A DNA stretch of 64,000 bases from Paenilisteria riparia FSL S10-1204 (GCF_000525995.1 NZ_AODL01000016.1:1-64000), one strand, 5' to 3'. Numbered from the stretch's first letter, positions 28,040 to 38,141 are shown. Numbers and translations are program-made. The notes: generated from the sequence alone by a model not told the origin.

Positions 28040-28864
28040 ATGGAGAAATTAACTGGAACATTGGCGCTTGCGATTGCGGAAAGAGACGGGAAATCTGTGC
28101 CTGCGAATACGTACTTCCAAGGAGCACTCAAAGTGATGCGACCGCAGTATTTGGATGATTCGGGGCAAGTGGTTTACTTTATTTTAAATCCGGGTGGCGG
28201 TTATGTTGGCGGGGATGTCTACAAAATCGATGTGACACTTGCGGATAATGCGGAGTTGCTCTTAACGACGCAATCAGCGACGAAGGTGTATGAGACACCG
28301 AATACGGAAGTGCGTCAAGAAACGGAGATTACGCTCGGGAAAAACAGTCTGCTTGAGTTTATTTCAGATCCCGTGATTGCGTACGAGAAAGCGCGATATG
28401 TGCAGCAACAGGTCGTGCATATGGATAAGACGGCGAGTCTTTTTTATAGTGAGATGATTACACCAGGATGGACGCGCGAACAGGACGGATTTCGCTATGA
28501 ACAGTTGCTACTGAAAAATCAAGTGTATATGGACGGGAAGCTTGCTGTGGTTGACGCGTTTCGTTTGACGCCAGCAGACGGTGTTTTGCACGATATTGGT
28601 ATGTTGGAAAGCTTCTCGCATGTTGGTTCGTTACTCGTTGTGACCCCAAGCATTGATGAGGCGTTTGTGCATGATTTTCAAGAGGTATTAAAGCAGGAAT
28701 TTGCGGATTTACGATTTGGAATTTCACTGCTCAATGTACACGGTTTTTCGGCACGCATTTTAGCGAATTCAACGCAGGAATTAGAGCGATTTATCGATTT
28801 TTGCCATCGCTATGTTCGCCAACATTGTTTTGAAAAAAGCCCACTGCTACTGAGAAAATATTGA
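28040..28864 (+). CDS. ureD: Urease accessory protein UreD (UreH)
   Basis: A 274-residue scaffold for nickel loading. Typical parts are PANTYFQGALKVMRPQYLDD, NPGGGYVGGD, LLTTQSATKVYETP and FYSEMITPGWTREQDGF. Its ATG directly follows the ureG stop with no gap. Placing ureD last in the enzyme part (ureABCEFGD) is the Bacillus/Staphylococcus order. Confidence 0.94.
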   Translation: MEKLTGTLALAIAERDGKSVPANTYFQGALKVMRPQYLDDSGQVVYFILNPGGGYVGGDVYKIDVTLADNAELLLTTQSATKVYETPNTEVRQETEITLGKNSLLEFISDPVIAYEKARYVQQQVVHMDKTASLFYSEMITPGWTREQDGFRYEQLLLKNQVYMDGKLAVVDAFRLTPADGVLHDIGMLESFSHVGSLLVVTPSIDEAFVHDFQEVLKQEFADLRFGISLLNVHGFSARILANSTQELERFIDFCHRYVRQHCFEKSPLLLRKY

Positions 28865-28877
28865 GGAGTGAAGATGT

Positions 28878-29798
28878 GTGGGGGAAAATAATATAACGAT
28901 TGCTTTGAAAAGTGTCTTAAAAGGCGTTTCGCAAGTGTTGTTGATTGATAACGCATGGAGCGGATTGCTGATTCTTATCGGGCTTTCCTTGGCATCATGG
29001 GACGTTGGTCTCACTGCATTTGTGGCGAGCTGTTTAGGAACGGCAACGGCTTATTATATCGGTGCAAACCGTGACAAAATCAAGCAAGGTCTGTATGGCT
29101 TTAGTTCCGTTTTGACGGGCATTGCTTGTTTGTTATTTTTGGATGGTGATTCGAAATATGTTGCGGCGTTGATTGGAGCGGTTATTGCGGTATTTTTCAC
29201 TGTAGCATTTAATCGGTTAGCTGGACATTTCGGTTTGCCGTCACTTACGTTTCCTTTTATTATGGTGACTTGGTGCATTATCTTAGCGAGTTATGCGATG
29301 ACGCATGTTCATTTGAGCGATGCTGTGACAGTGACTCCGATTGAGAAATTGACAAGTGGCCAGCAAGATATTGACTTTTTCGGGGCACTAATTAAAGATT
29401 TTGGCGAGGTATTTTTACAAGATAGTTATATTTGTTCGCTCTTTATTTTGGCGGCCATTGTCATTTCTGGCTGGCGTAACACCGTGATGGCAGGCGCGGG
29501 GGTAGTGATTAGTATTGCAGTCGTATATATTTGCGGACTTAACTTGCATAGCTTGGAGATGGGCTTGTATTCGTATAATACGATTTTGACAATGCTTGCG
29601 CTTGGCTCAGCGTTTTACACGAAAGTTCGTGGTGGTTATGTGTATGTCATCATTGGTGGGATTCTAACGGTGTTGTTAACGCCTGTCGTGACAATTGCGC
29701 TAGAACCGTTTGGATTACCTGCTTTAACGATGCCTTTTGTCGCGGTGACATGGCTTTTCTTAGTCATTTCCGAGAGCATGAGAAAAGGAAACTATTAA
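28878..29798 (+). CDS. Urea transporter, UT family
   Basis: Integral membrane channel-like protein of 306 residues with about ten membrane segments in two homologous halves. The repeat is visible as GLPSLTFPFIMVTW (first half) and GLPALTMPFVAVTWLF (second half), the urea-filter region of UT proteins. QVLLIDNAWSGLLILIGL near the start is also typical. GTG 28878 follows GAGGAGTG. It lies 13 bases after ureD and should bring urea to the cytosolic urease. No UreI-type channel and no nickel transporter are present in the window. Confidence 0.93.
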   Translation: MGENNITIALKSVLKGVSQVLLIDNAWSGLLILIGLSLASWDVGLTAFVASCLGTATAYYIGANRDKIKQGLYGFSSVLTGIACLLFLDGDSKYVAALIGAVIAVFFTVAFNRLAGHFGLPSLTFPFIMVTWCIILASYAMTHVHLSDAVTVTPIEKLTSGQQDIDFFGALIKDFGEVFLQDSYICSLFILAAIVISGWRNTVMAGAGVVISIAVVYICGLNLHSLEMGLYSYNTILTMLALGSAFYTKVRGGYVYVIIGGILTVLLTPVVTIALEPFGLPALTMPFVAVTWLFLVISESMRKGNY

Positions 29799-29802
29799 CA
29801 TG

Positions 29803-29846
29803 AAAAAAGGAACTGCTTTTCGAGATGAAAAGTGGTTCCTTTTTTA
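29803..29846. terminator. Bidirectional terminator of the urease operon and araC-like gene
   Basis: AAAAAAGGAAC.GCTTTTC / GAAAAG.GGTTCCTTTTTT, a long stem with A and T tails between converging genes. Confidence 0.9.
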
Positions 29847-30679
29847 GCTTGTCTGTTTGAGAACATCGGACGGTGGAAAGCCATAGTATTTTTTAAAAAG
29901 TTTACTGAAATAAAAGGCATCGTTGTATCCGACAAGTTTGGCGGCTTCTTTTACAGTAACGTCTTGAGAAGTTAGTAGGTCATGCGCGCGTGATAGGCGG
30001 ATTTTGATAAGGTAGTTGATTGGTGACTCGCCTGTTTCTTCTTTGAAAACTTTGGAAATATAAGTTGGGCTGATGTACATTGTTTGCGATAAGCTGGATA
30101 GCGTGACGTCTTCGGTGTGATGTTTTTCCATGTAATGGATGATTTCGTTGACGAGTGTTTTGTTTTTTCTTGGGCTTCGGTAGAAAGTTTGAAGCCGTTG
30201 TTTTCGAGTTGTTCTGGATCGGCATCGCGCAGGATGTAGATGATAAGGTGCATGAGTAATGCTTTTAACATGAGATCGTAGCCGGGTTTTTCATGGTATT
30301 TTTCGGCGAGTAGCTGGGTACAGGTTTCCATGAATTTGGTTTTGTTTTCGTGAAGGCGGATGACAGATGTTTTGAATGGAAATGTATCGCGCGGATAGCC
30401 TTCTAGCGAGAAATGACGGAAACCAATATGGATTTGCGTGTTCTCAGTGCCGTCTTCGGAAAATTCGAAATGGTCGATGCCTGGGTTGAATAGTAGGACA
30501 TCGCCGGCTTTTAGGTGGTAGATTTGGTTGTCGATGTTATAATTGACGCTTCCAGAATAGATGACGCTCATTTCGAGGAAGTCGTGGTGGTGTTTTGTGC
30601 CGATGCTCGGTTCGTTTGTATAGCAGTCGGCGATGTATAGAATTTGGGGGTTGAAGGTGGTTGTGTTGATTTTTAGCAT
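29844..30679 (-). CDS. AraC family transcriptional regulator (frameshifted in this sequence)
   Basis: Regulator of about 278 residues: N-terminal cupin sensing domain (HHHDFLEMSVIYSGSVNYNID.. DVLLFNPGIDHFEF) and two C-terminal HTH motifs (LSQTMYISPTYISKVFKEETGESPINYL, and VKEAAKLVGYNDAFYFSKLFKKYYGFPPSD, given here in parts). The frame breaks in the T-run 30163-30168; one extra A on the coding strand joins EAQEKNKTLVNEIIHYMEKHH. The start is ATG 30679 with AAAGGAGG upstream. It is divergent from the ABC exporter, its most likely target. The cupin ligand is unknown. Confidence 0.88.
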
Positions 30680-30872
30680 GGTAGTGCCTCCTTTTTCTGT
30701 AAGCGTGTGCATTTTTGAGTTTTTTTGAAGTTAGATTAATGGGTGTAGTGGGTCTTTTTTTGATTTTCCTTTGTTTGATTGGGTGGAAGCTGTGTTTTTT
30801 TGGTTTGGTTGCTGGTTCTGGGGTAGTGGTTTTTCTTTGTTGGGTGTGTCTTGGTTTCGCGATCCAGCTTCA

Positions 30873-30966
30873 CGGGCTAGCTCCTCGAAAACTTCACGCC
30901 CTCCGCAAAAACCAAGAGCGGGTTTTTACTGCGGCCGTTCCAGTTTTTTCGGAGCTGGACGAGCCC
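30873..30966 (+). repeat. Long imperfect hairpin element in the araC-ABC gap
   Basis: A 94-base stem-loop: GGGCT / AGCCC, AGCTCC / GGAGCT, CGAAAACT / AGTTTTTTCG, CCGCA / TGCGG, and AAAAACC / GGGTTTTT around the loop AAGAGC. It is much richer in G and C than its T-rich surroundings (30715-30860). I recall similar intergenic stem-loops repeated in low-GC Gram-positive genomes, but cannot confirm that here. No gene is supported in 30680-31056. Confidence 0.55.
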
Positions 30967-31056
30967 ATTCAGCTTTTCATTCATTATACAACATTCTCCA
31001 TCATAAACCCTAACATACACCATTCTTTTTTTTGTTGGGGGGAGTAAAATAGATGG

Positions 31057-32832
31057 GTGAATAGGTTGAAATGGGGTGGTATTGTGGGTAGTTTGCAGTG
31101 GATTTGGCAGTATACGAAGGGGAAGCGCGGGTTTGTTTGGGTTTCTGTATTTTTTATTATTATCGCGTCGCTTCTTAGTGTGGTGTATCCAATTATTGGT
31201 GGTAAGGTAATCGATGATGTAATTTATCAAGGGAAAATGAATTGGTTATTGCCACTTTTATTCATTATGATTGGGACGACAGTGCTGCGGACGATTTTTC
31301 GTTATACGTATCAAATTATGTTTGAGCGTGTAGGTCAGAACGCGTTGTTTCAAATTCGAGAAGACTTGTATAAAAAATTGCAATCGCTTGATTTCGCATT
31401 TTTTAATAATACGCGGGTCGGAGATATTATGGCGCGGATGACAGGGGACACGGATGCGATCCGGCATTTTGTTTCTTGGGTGGTTTATAATATTTTGGAA
31501 AATGCGTGCTTGTTCTTGTTTGCGATTATTGTGATGATGCGGATTGATTGGAAGCTGACGTTGGTATTGCTTGTTGTGACGCCGTTTATTGCGTTTTTTA
31601 CAATCAAAATGTCCAAATATGCGCAGCCGGTTTTTTATGAGATTCGGGAGAGCTTTTCGCGGCTGAATTCGATGGTGGAAGAGAATATTAGTGGCAACCG
31701 GGTCGTGAAGGCGTTTGCGCGCGAGGATTATGAGATTGAGAAATTTAAGGCACATAATGAGGATTTTAAACAGCGAAACATGGATTCTGCGGCGGTTTCG
31801 AAACGCTATTTGCCCGTATTAGATTCGCTTGCTGGGATTCTTGTGGTGATTACGCTGATTTATGGTGGCTTTCTGGTCATCCAAGGCCAGATGACACTGG
31901 GGGATTTAGTGGCGTTTAACGGATTTTTATGGATGTTAAATGGACCGATGCGGATGAGTGGCTGGTTGATTAATGATGCGCAACGTTTTATTGCTTCTTC
32001 TTTTAAAATTCGAGATATGCTTGGAACGGAGACGAAAATTCCAATTCAGGCAGAGAAAGCAGCGCCAGAGTTGAAGGGTTTTGTGGAGTTTCAGAATGTG
32101 TCGTTTTATTTTGAGGATGATCCGGATACGGCGGTTTTGACGGATATTACGTTTAAGGCGTCACCAGGTGAGACAGTCGCGATTCTTGGTGAGACGGGAT
32201 CTGGGAAGTCGACGCTAGTGAACTTGATTTGCCGGTTTTATGATCCGACGGCGGGGATTGTGCTGATAGATGGTGTAGACGCGCGAAAATGGCATATTCG
32301 AGAATTGCGAAATCATATTGCAACGGTGATGCAAGATATTTTCTTGTTCTCGGATACGATTGAGGGCAATATTGCGTTTGGGGCGCCAGATGCGACGGCA
32401 GAGGATGTGCGGCGAATGGCGCGGATTGCGGATGCGGATCATTTTATCGAAACGATGCCAGAACGCTACGATACGATTGTGGGGGAGCGCGGTGTTGGTT
32501 TGTCTGGTGGGCAGAAACAACGGATTTCGCTAGCTCGAGCGTTGCTGAAAGACCCCGCGATTTTAATTTTGGATGATACGACTTCTGCGGTTGATATGGA
32601 AACGGAAGTGAAAATTCAAGAGGAGTTAAACAAAATCACGCATGACAAGACGACTTTTATTATCGCGCACCGGATTTCTTCTGTGAAGGATGCGGATGAG
32701 ATTCTAATTTTAGATCATGGAAAAATTATTGAGCGAGGGACGCATGAATCGTTACTTGCGGCGAAAGGTTATTATTATGACACATATCGTAAACAGCTAG
32801 GGTTGGAGGTGGATGACGATGGCGCGCAATAA
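31057..32832 (+). CDS. ABC exporter half-transporter, BmrC-like
   Basis: Six membrane segments (about 20-300) fused to an ATPase domain: Walker A GETGSGKST at 378-386, LSGGQ at 482-486, Walker B ILILDDTTSAVD, H-loop IIAHR. The residue after the Walker B aspartate is Asp, not the catalytic Glu, marking a degenerate site. With its partner it should form a heterodimeric drug or lipid exporter of the BmrCD/LmrCD type. The start is uncertain: GTG 31057 lies 13 bases after GGGGGGAG; a GTG at 31084 is an alternative. Divergent from the AraC gene. Confidence 0.9.
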   Translation: MNRLKWGGIVGSLQWIWQYTKGKRGFVWVSVFFIIIASLLSVVYPIIGGKVIDDVIYQGKMNWLLPLLFIMIGTTVLRTIFRYTYQIMFERVGQNALFQIREDLYKKLQSLDFAFFNNTRVGDIMARMTGDTDAIRHFVSWVVYNILENACLFLFAIIVMMRIDWKLTLVLLVVTPFIAFFTIKMSKYAQPVFYEIRESFSRLNSMVEENISGNRVVKAFAREDYEIEKFKAHNEDFKQRNMDSAAVSKRYLPVLDSLAGILVVITLIYGGFLVIQGQMTLGDLVAFNGFLWMLNGPMRMSGWLINDAQRFIASSFKIRDMLGTETKIPIQAEKAAPELKGFVEFQNVSFYFEDDPDTAVLTDITFKASPGETVAILGETGSGKSTLVNLICRFYDPTAGIVLIDGVDARKWHIRELRNHIATVMQDIFLFSDTIEGNIAFGAPDATAEDVRRMARIADADHFIETMPERYDTIVGERGVGLSGGQKQRISLARALLKDPAILILDDTTSAVDMETEVKIQEELNKITHDKTTFIIAHRISSVKDADEILILDHGKIIERGTHESLLAAKGYYYDTYRKQLGLEVDDDGAQ

Positions 32833-34600
32833 GTTCAATGTTGACGAGGAGCTGGAAGCAGAATTTGATATGACGCATTTAAAACGCATTATGGTGTTTG
32901 TCAAACCGTATCAAAAATCGATTTATATCACGCTGTTCGTTATTTTGCTGGCCAATGTAGCAACAATGTTAGGCCCCTATTTGACAAAAGTAGTCATCGA
33001 TACGGCGATTCCGCAAAAAGACATGACATTACTCGCATGGCTTGGTGTTGCTTTCGTTGCTTCTGTTATTGTCACGGGTTTATGTATGTGGTACCGAATT
33101 GGTGCTATTACACGAATTGGACAAGATATTTTAAAAGATATGCGCTTCTCTATATTCGAACATTTGCAAAAACTTCCATTCGCCTATTTTGATAGCCGTC
33201 CGCATGGTAAAATTCTGATTCGAGTGGTCAATTATATCAATACGTTAAGCGATTTGCTCTCGAATGGGCTGATTAACTTGATTTCGGATATTTTGAGTGT
33301 CGTTGTGACTTTGGCGTTTATGTTTGCCATTGATGTTAAAATGACACTTTACAGTTTAATCTTGATTCCTGTGTTATTCGTCATTGTTATGGTTATAAAA
33401 AATGCGCAACGTCGCGCGTATCAACAATTGAGCAATAAGCAGTCGAATTTGAACGCGTATATCCATGAAAGTATCGCAGGTATTAAGGTGACGCAATCGT
33501 TCTCAAGAGAAACGGAGAATCATGAAATTTTTACAGAAGTGAGTGATGCTTACCGCGAATCTTGGATGAAGGCTGTTAAAATTCAGTTTTTGCTATGGCC
33601 GGGTGTGCAGAATATCGCGGTTATTACGACCTGCTTCATTTATTTTGTAGGGATTAAAGGGCTTGGCGTTGATGTTTCTACGGGTACGCTTGTCGCTTTT
33701 GTTGGATATGTCGGTAACTTCTGGAATCCGGTTATTAATATTGGGAACTTCTATAATTCGCTAATTACGGCGACAGCTTATTTAGAACGAATTTTTGAAA
33801 CGATGGATGTGGAGCCAGATATTATTGATGCACCAAACGCGCGTCAAATGCCAACAATTAAGGGAAATGTGCGCTTTGATAATGTATATTTCCGTTATGA
33901 GGAAGGCAAAAATATTTTGAAAGGCATTTCTTTCGATGTGAAGGCTGGTGAAAGTATTGCGCTCGTTGGTCCGACCGGGGCTGGAAAAACCACAGTCATC
34001 AATTTGCTAAGTCGCTTTTATGATATCAATGAGGGTGAGATTTCGGTAGATGGCGAAAATATTGCGGAAGTGAAATTGCGATCTTTGCGTGAGCAGATGG
34101 GCGTGATGTTGCAGGATACATTCATTTTTTCTGGGACGATTTTAGAAAATATTCGTTACGGCAAATTAGATGCGACGGAAGAAGAAGTTATCGCAGCGGC
34201 AAAAGTTGTGCGGGCACATGATTTCATTTCTGCGTTAAAAGATGGCTATCATGCAGAAGTAAAGGAGCGTGGTAGCACGCTTTCTGCAGGACAGCGGCAG
34301 CTCATTTCATTTGCAAGAGCGCTTTTAGCAGACCCGAAAATTCTGATTTTAGATGAGGCGACATCAAGCATTGATACGCAAACGGAAATGTTACTACAAG
34401 AAGGGCTGGAGAAGTTGCTGGAAGGACGAACTTCATTTATTATCGCGCATCGACTTTCCACAATTAAGAATAGCTCGCGAATTTTTTATATCGATAATGG
34501 ACGCATTCAAGAATCGGGTAGTCATGATGAGTTGATGGCGAAAAAAGGCTATTATTATCAGTTGTACCAATCTCAATTCGATATGCTTCAAGCGTTGTAA
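32819..34600 (+). CDS. ABC exporter half-transporter, BmrD-like
   Basis: Partner half-transporter of 593 residues: six membrane segments, then the ATPase with Walker A GPTGAGKTT, signature LSAGQ (second Gly changed to Ala), Walker B ILILDEATSSID with the catalytic Glu, and IIAHR. It supplies the working ATP site together with the LSGGQ of the first gene. The start ATG 32819 is nine bases after GGAGG and overlaps the previous gene by 14 bases; ATG 32813 is too close to the site. The two genes are coupled. Confidence 0.92.
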   Translation: MARNKFNVDEELEAEFDMTHLKRIMVFVKPYQKSIYITLFVILLANVATMLGPYLTKVVIDTAIPQKDMTLLAWLGVAFVASVIVTGLCMWYRIGAITRIGQDILKDMRFSIFEHLQKLPFAYFDSRPHGKILIRVVNYINTLSDLLSNGLINLISDILSVVVTLAFMFAIDVKMTLYSLILIPVLFVIVMVIKNAQRRAYQQLSNKQSNLNAYIHESIAGIKVTQSFSRETENHEIFTEVSDAYRESWMKAVKIQFLLWPGVQNIAVITTCFIYFVGIKGLGVDVSTGTLVAFVGYVGNFWNPVINIGNFYNSLITATAYLERIFETMDVEPDIIDAPNARQMPTIKGNVRFDNVYFRYEEGKNILKGISFDVKAGESIALVGPTGAGKTTVINLLSRFYDINEGEISVDGENIAEVKLRSLREQMGVMLQDTFIFSGTILENIRYGKLDATEEEVIAAAKVVRAHDFISALKDGYHAEVKERGSTLSAGQRQLISFARALLADPKILILDEATSSIDTQTEMLLQEGLEKLLEGRTSFIIAHRLSTIKNSSRIFYIDNGRIQESGSHDELMAKKGYYYQLYQSQFDMLQAL

Positions 34601-34610
34601 TCGCATATCT

Positions 34611-34663
34611 TAAGCGTATGTCTGGTTTTCTTCAAACAAAACCGAACATACGCTTTCTTTTTT
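34611..34663 (+). terminator. Terminator of the ABC exporter operon
   Basis: AAGCGTATGT..GGTTTT / AAAACC..ACATACGCTT long stem and T-rich tail. Confidence 0.9.
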
Positions 34664-34714
34664 GGAGAACAACCGATATAATAGAAAAGAGAATACGTAA
34701 AGGAGAGAAGGATA

Positions 34715-37700
34715 ATGGGATTTGTTCATTTACAAGTGGCGAGTGCATACGATTTGCTTTCAAGTACCGCAACCATCGACGGAATTATCGAGAAAGCGCA
34801 ACAATTTCATTATCCTGCTGTTGCCATTACTGATCACAATGTGATGTACGGTGTTATTGAGTTTTACCAGAAATGCAGAGCGGCGGGCATTAAGCCGATT
34901 ATTGGCATGACGATTTCGGTGGAAGGCGTAACCCAGTCGCTAGAAACATTCGAACTGTTATTATTAGCAAAAACAACGCAAGGCTACCGCAATCTACTCA
35001 AAATTTCCAGTGCCATTGAAACGCGCGAAGAACAAGTATTGCCGTTAAAATGGTTGGAGTCCTACCAAGAAGGCTTGCTTTTCTTCTCACCAGGTGAAAC
35101 TGGCGAAATCGAACGCCTAGTTCGCCAAGGTATGATAGAGGATGCTAGAATCGTTGTTTCCAAATGGCAAGAAATCGCTGGCGAATCTGGCTTTTATATG
35201 ACGTTGCAAAAAGAAAATCCGGCGTATGAGATGATTCGTGATTTCTGCGAGAACGAGCAATTGCCAGCAGTAGCTACGAAAAATGTGCAGTACTTGGAGC
35301 CAAAAGGGGTTCGGAGTACAGAGATTTTGCGTGCGATTCGAGATAATGAAACAGTTGCGTGGCATAACTTACCGATGGCTGGTGGGGCTTATTTTGCTGG
35401 GCCAGAGGAAATGGGACAGTTATTTGTGACGCCATTTGAGCAAGAGGCATTGTGTCGTGCTGGTGAAATCGCGGAGCTGTGCCATGTAGAAATCGCGATG
35501 GATCAACATTTATTACCGAAATTCCCGCTAGCTTCTGGTTTTGAAGCAGGACCGGTTTTGAAAGATTTATGTTATGAAGCACTTCTGAAACGGGTGGCAA
35601 ATCCTGATGCGGTTTATTGGGAGCGGCTGAATTATGAATTGAAGGTCATTCAAGATATGGGATTCTCTGATTATTTCTTGATTGTGTGGGATGTGATGAA
35701 ATATTCGCGTGAGAACGGGATTTTGACGGGGCCTGGTCGTGGTTCGGCGGCTGGCTCGCTCGTGTCTTATGTGCTGCAGATTACAGATGTGGATCCGATT
35801 CAATACCAGCTTTTGTTTGAGCGGTTTTTGAACCCAGAGCGGATTACGATGCCGGATATTGATTTGGATTTTCCTGATAATCGACGCGACGAAGTGATTT
35901 CTTATGTCGTTTCGAAGTATGGGACGCAACACGTGGCGCAAATTGGGACGTTCGGGACGCTAGCTGCGAAGGCCGCGGTTCGTGATACAGCGCGGACTTT
36001 TGGTTTAAATGCCATGCAGCTCGCCGACTGGTCGAAATTGATTCCACGTGAATTGGGCATTACGTTGACGCGTGCCTACGATCAATCTTCTGCGTTGCAA
36101 CGCCATATTATTAGTTCCGAACAGAACCAACTCATTTGGGAGATTGCGACGGAAATTGAAGGTTTGCCGCGCCATATTTCGACGCATGCTGCTGGTGTGG
36201 TGATTAGTGATAGCCCACTTGTAGATCAAATTGCCCTTCAAAAAGGAAGCGGAGATGCGCTTTTGACGCAATTTGCGATGGGAGAATTAGAACAAATCGG
36301 CCTGCTCAAAATGGATTTCTTGGGCTTGCGAAATTTGACATTGCTTGACCGAACTTTAAAAAATGTCAATTATACACGCAAAACATCGCTTACTTTACAA
36401 GACATTCCGCTAGACGACGCTAAGACATTGCAAATTTTTCAAAAAGGGGACACAACGGGGATTTTCCAATTCGAATCAGACGGCATTCGGCGTGTGTTGA
36501 AACATTTGCGCCCGACTTCGTTTGAAGATATTGTTGCGACAAACGCCTTGTATCGCCCAGGTCCAATGGAACAAATCGACACGTTCATTGCACGCAAACA
36601 CGGCAAACAAGACATTGTTTATCCGCATCCTGATTTAGAGCCAATTTTAGGTGTCACGTATGGCATTATCGTATACCAAGAACAAATTATTCAAGTCGCT
36701 TCACAAATGGCAGGCTTCTCACTTGGCGAAGCAGATTTATTGCGCCGAGCAGTGAGTAAGAAAAAGGCTGATGTTTTGGAACAAGAACGCATTCATTTCG
36801 TGTCTGGTGCAAGTACAAAAGGCTACACAGAAGCAAGCGCCAATCAAGTGTATGATCTTATTGTGCGTTTTGCCAATTACGGTTTTAACCGAAGCCATGC
36901 CGTAGCTTATTCCAAGATCGCCTTCCAATTAGCCTACTTAAAAGCCAATTATCCAGCCGCTTTCATGGCCTCACTTCTCAGCGCTGTTCTTGGCAATGAC
37001 GACAAAATTAGTCAGTATATCACGGAAGCCAAGAATTACGGTATCAAAATGCATGGTCCATCAATCAATCAAAGCCACTACCATTTCCAAGTAGAAGGCG
37101 ACGCGATACGCTTTAGTCTACGTATTATTCACAAAATTCCAAGTAAGTTCGCGCTGGCCATCGTAAACGAACGCAAAAACGGACTATTCCGGGATTTTTT
37201 CGATTTCTGCGAACGCATGCCACAAAAACAATTAACAAAACAAGTACTTGAGGCACTCATTTATGCTGGTTGCTTCGATGAATTTGGCAAAGACCGCGCA
37301 ACCTACATCGCTTCTATGGATGCAGCGCTTCAATACGTTAGCTTACTTGGTGATGACGAAAAAGGCATCAATTTATTTACAACCGACGATGAACTTTTCC
37401 ACAAAATGAAACCGAAGTACCGCGAATCAAGCCCGTTACCTCTTGATGAAAAATTGGAAAAAGAAAAAGAGTATGTGGGCCAATATGTATCCGCGCATCC
37501 TGTTACATTTTACCAGGAAAAGCTACGCGCACTTGACATCACAGCTCTTTCACAAATAAAAGTTGGTAAAACCTATCAATTAGCCGCCTATGTGCACGCC
37601 ATCAAAACCATCCGTACAAAAAAAGGCGAGTCGATGTGTTTCCTAACATTAAGTGACGACAGCCGTGAAATAAGCGCTGTGATGTTTCCTGAAACCTACC

Positions 37701-38038
37701 GCAAATACACAGATTTAGCACAAAAGGGGCTTATTTTACTTATTCAAGCCAAAGTCGATCAACGAAATGGTGAATTACAGCTTGTTATCCATAAAGCAGG
37801 AAACGTAAAAGATGTCGAACCGCCAAAGCGTGCTTTCCTACGCGTTAAAACAGCCAGTCAATTCGAAACATTAAAACCAATCTTACTTGCTAACAGAGGC
37901 GATATCAGCGTTATTCTGCACGACGAAGCAACGAAAAAAACGACCCAACTACAACCGAAGTTTAGCATTAATGGTAGTCCTGAAACTGCCAAAGCGATTA
38001 CCAAACTTCTTGGTGAAGGTAATTTTATCATTCGTTAA
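34715..38038 (+). CDS. dnaE: DNA polymerase III alpha subunit DnaE
   Basis: The second replicative polymerase of Gram-positive bacteria, which extends RNA primers before handing over to PolC. The 1107 residues show PHP domain (VHLQVASAYDLLSST, ITDHNVMYG), palm with PDIDLDF at 380-386, fingers, helix-hairpin-helix and a C-terminal OB fold (about 960-1040). AAGGAGAGAAGG precedes ATG. The frame is intact over 3.3 kb. Core genes resume here after the accessory island. Confidence 0.97.
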   Translation: MGFVHLQVASAYDLLSSTATIDGIIEKAQQFHYPAVAITDHNVMYGVIEFYQKCRAAGIKPIIGMTISVEGVTQSLETFELLLLAKTTQGYRNLLKISSAIETREEQVLPLKWLESYQEGLLFFSPGETGEIERLVRQGMIEDARIVVSKWQEIAGESGFYMTLQKENPAYEMIRDFCENEQLPAVATKNVQYLEPKGVRSTEILRAIRDNETVAWHNLPMAGGAYFAGPEEMGQLFVTPFEQEALCRAGEIAELCHVEIAMDQHLLPKFPLASGFEAGPVLKDLCYEALLKRVANPDAVYWERLNYELKVIQDMGFSDYFLIVWDVMKYSRENGILTGPGRGSAAGSLVSYVLQITDVDPIQYQLLFERFLNPERITMPDIDLDFPDNRRDEVISYVVSKYGTQHVAQIGTFGTLAAKAAVRDTARTFGLNAMQLADWSKLIPRELGITLTRAYDQSSALQRHIISSEQNQLIWEIATEIEGLPRHISTHAAGVVISDSPLVDQIALQKGSGDALLTQFAMGELEQIGLLKMDFLGLRNLTLLDRTLKNVNYTRKTSLTLQDIPLDDAKTLQIFQKGDTTGIFQFESDGIRRVLKHLRPTSFEDIVATNALYRPGPMEQIDTFIARKHGKQDIVYPHPDLEPILGVTYGIIVYQEQIIQVASQMAGFSLGEADLLRRAVSKKKADVLEQERIHFVSGASTKGYTEASANQVYDLIVRFANYGFNRSHAVAYSKIAFQLAYLKANYPAAFMASLLSAVLGNDDKISQYITEAKNYGIKMHGPSINQSHYHFQVEGDAIRFSLRIIHKIPSKFALAIVNERKNGLFRDFFDFCERMPQKQLTKQVLEALIYAGCFDEFGKDRATYIASMDAALQYVSLLGDDEKGINLFTTDDELFHKMKPKYRESSPLPLDEKLEKEKEYVGQYVSAHPVTFYQEKLRALDITALSQIKVGKTYQLAAYVHAIKTIRTKKGESMCFLTLSDDSREISAVMFPETYRKYTDLAQKGLILLIQAKVDQRNGELQLVIHKAGNVKDVEPPKRAFLRVKTASQFETLKPILLANRGDISVILHDEATKKTTQLQPKFSINGSPETAKAITKLLGEGNFIIR

Positions 38039-38141
38039 TCTTTTAAAAGTGTTACCAAATATGATATAGTAGTGGGATGAAGTGGCTATTTTTGCTATAG
38101 ACATAGAATAAATAAGACAAATGCGTTAAAAAATGCTACTA

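Noticed and set aside
30715-31047. 110-codon plus-strand ORF in the araC-ABC gap
   Set aside because: First half is translated T/G-rich DNA, second half runs through the long hairpin; no ribosome site and no recognisable family.
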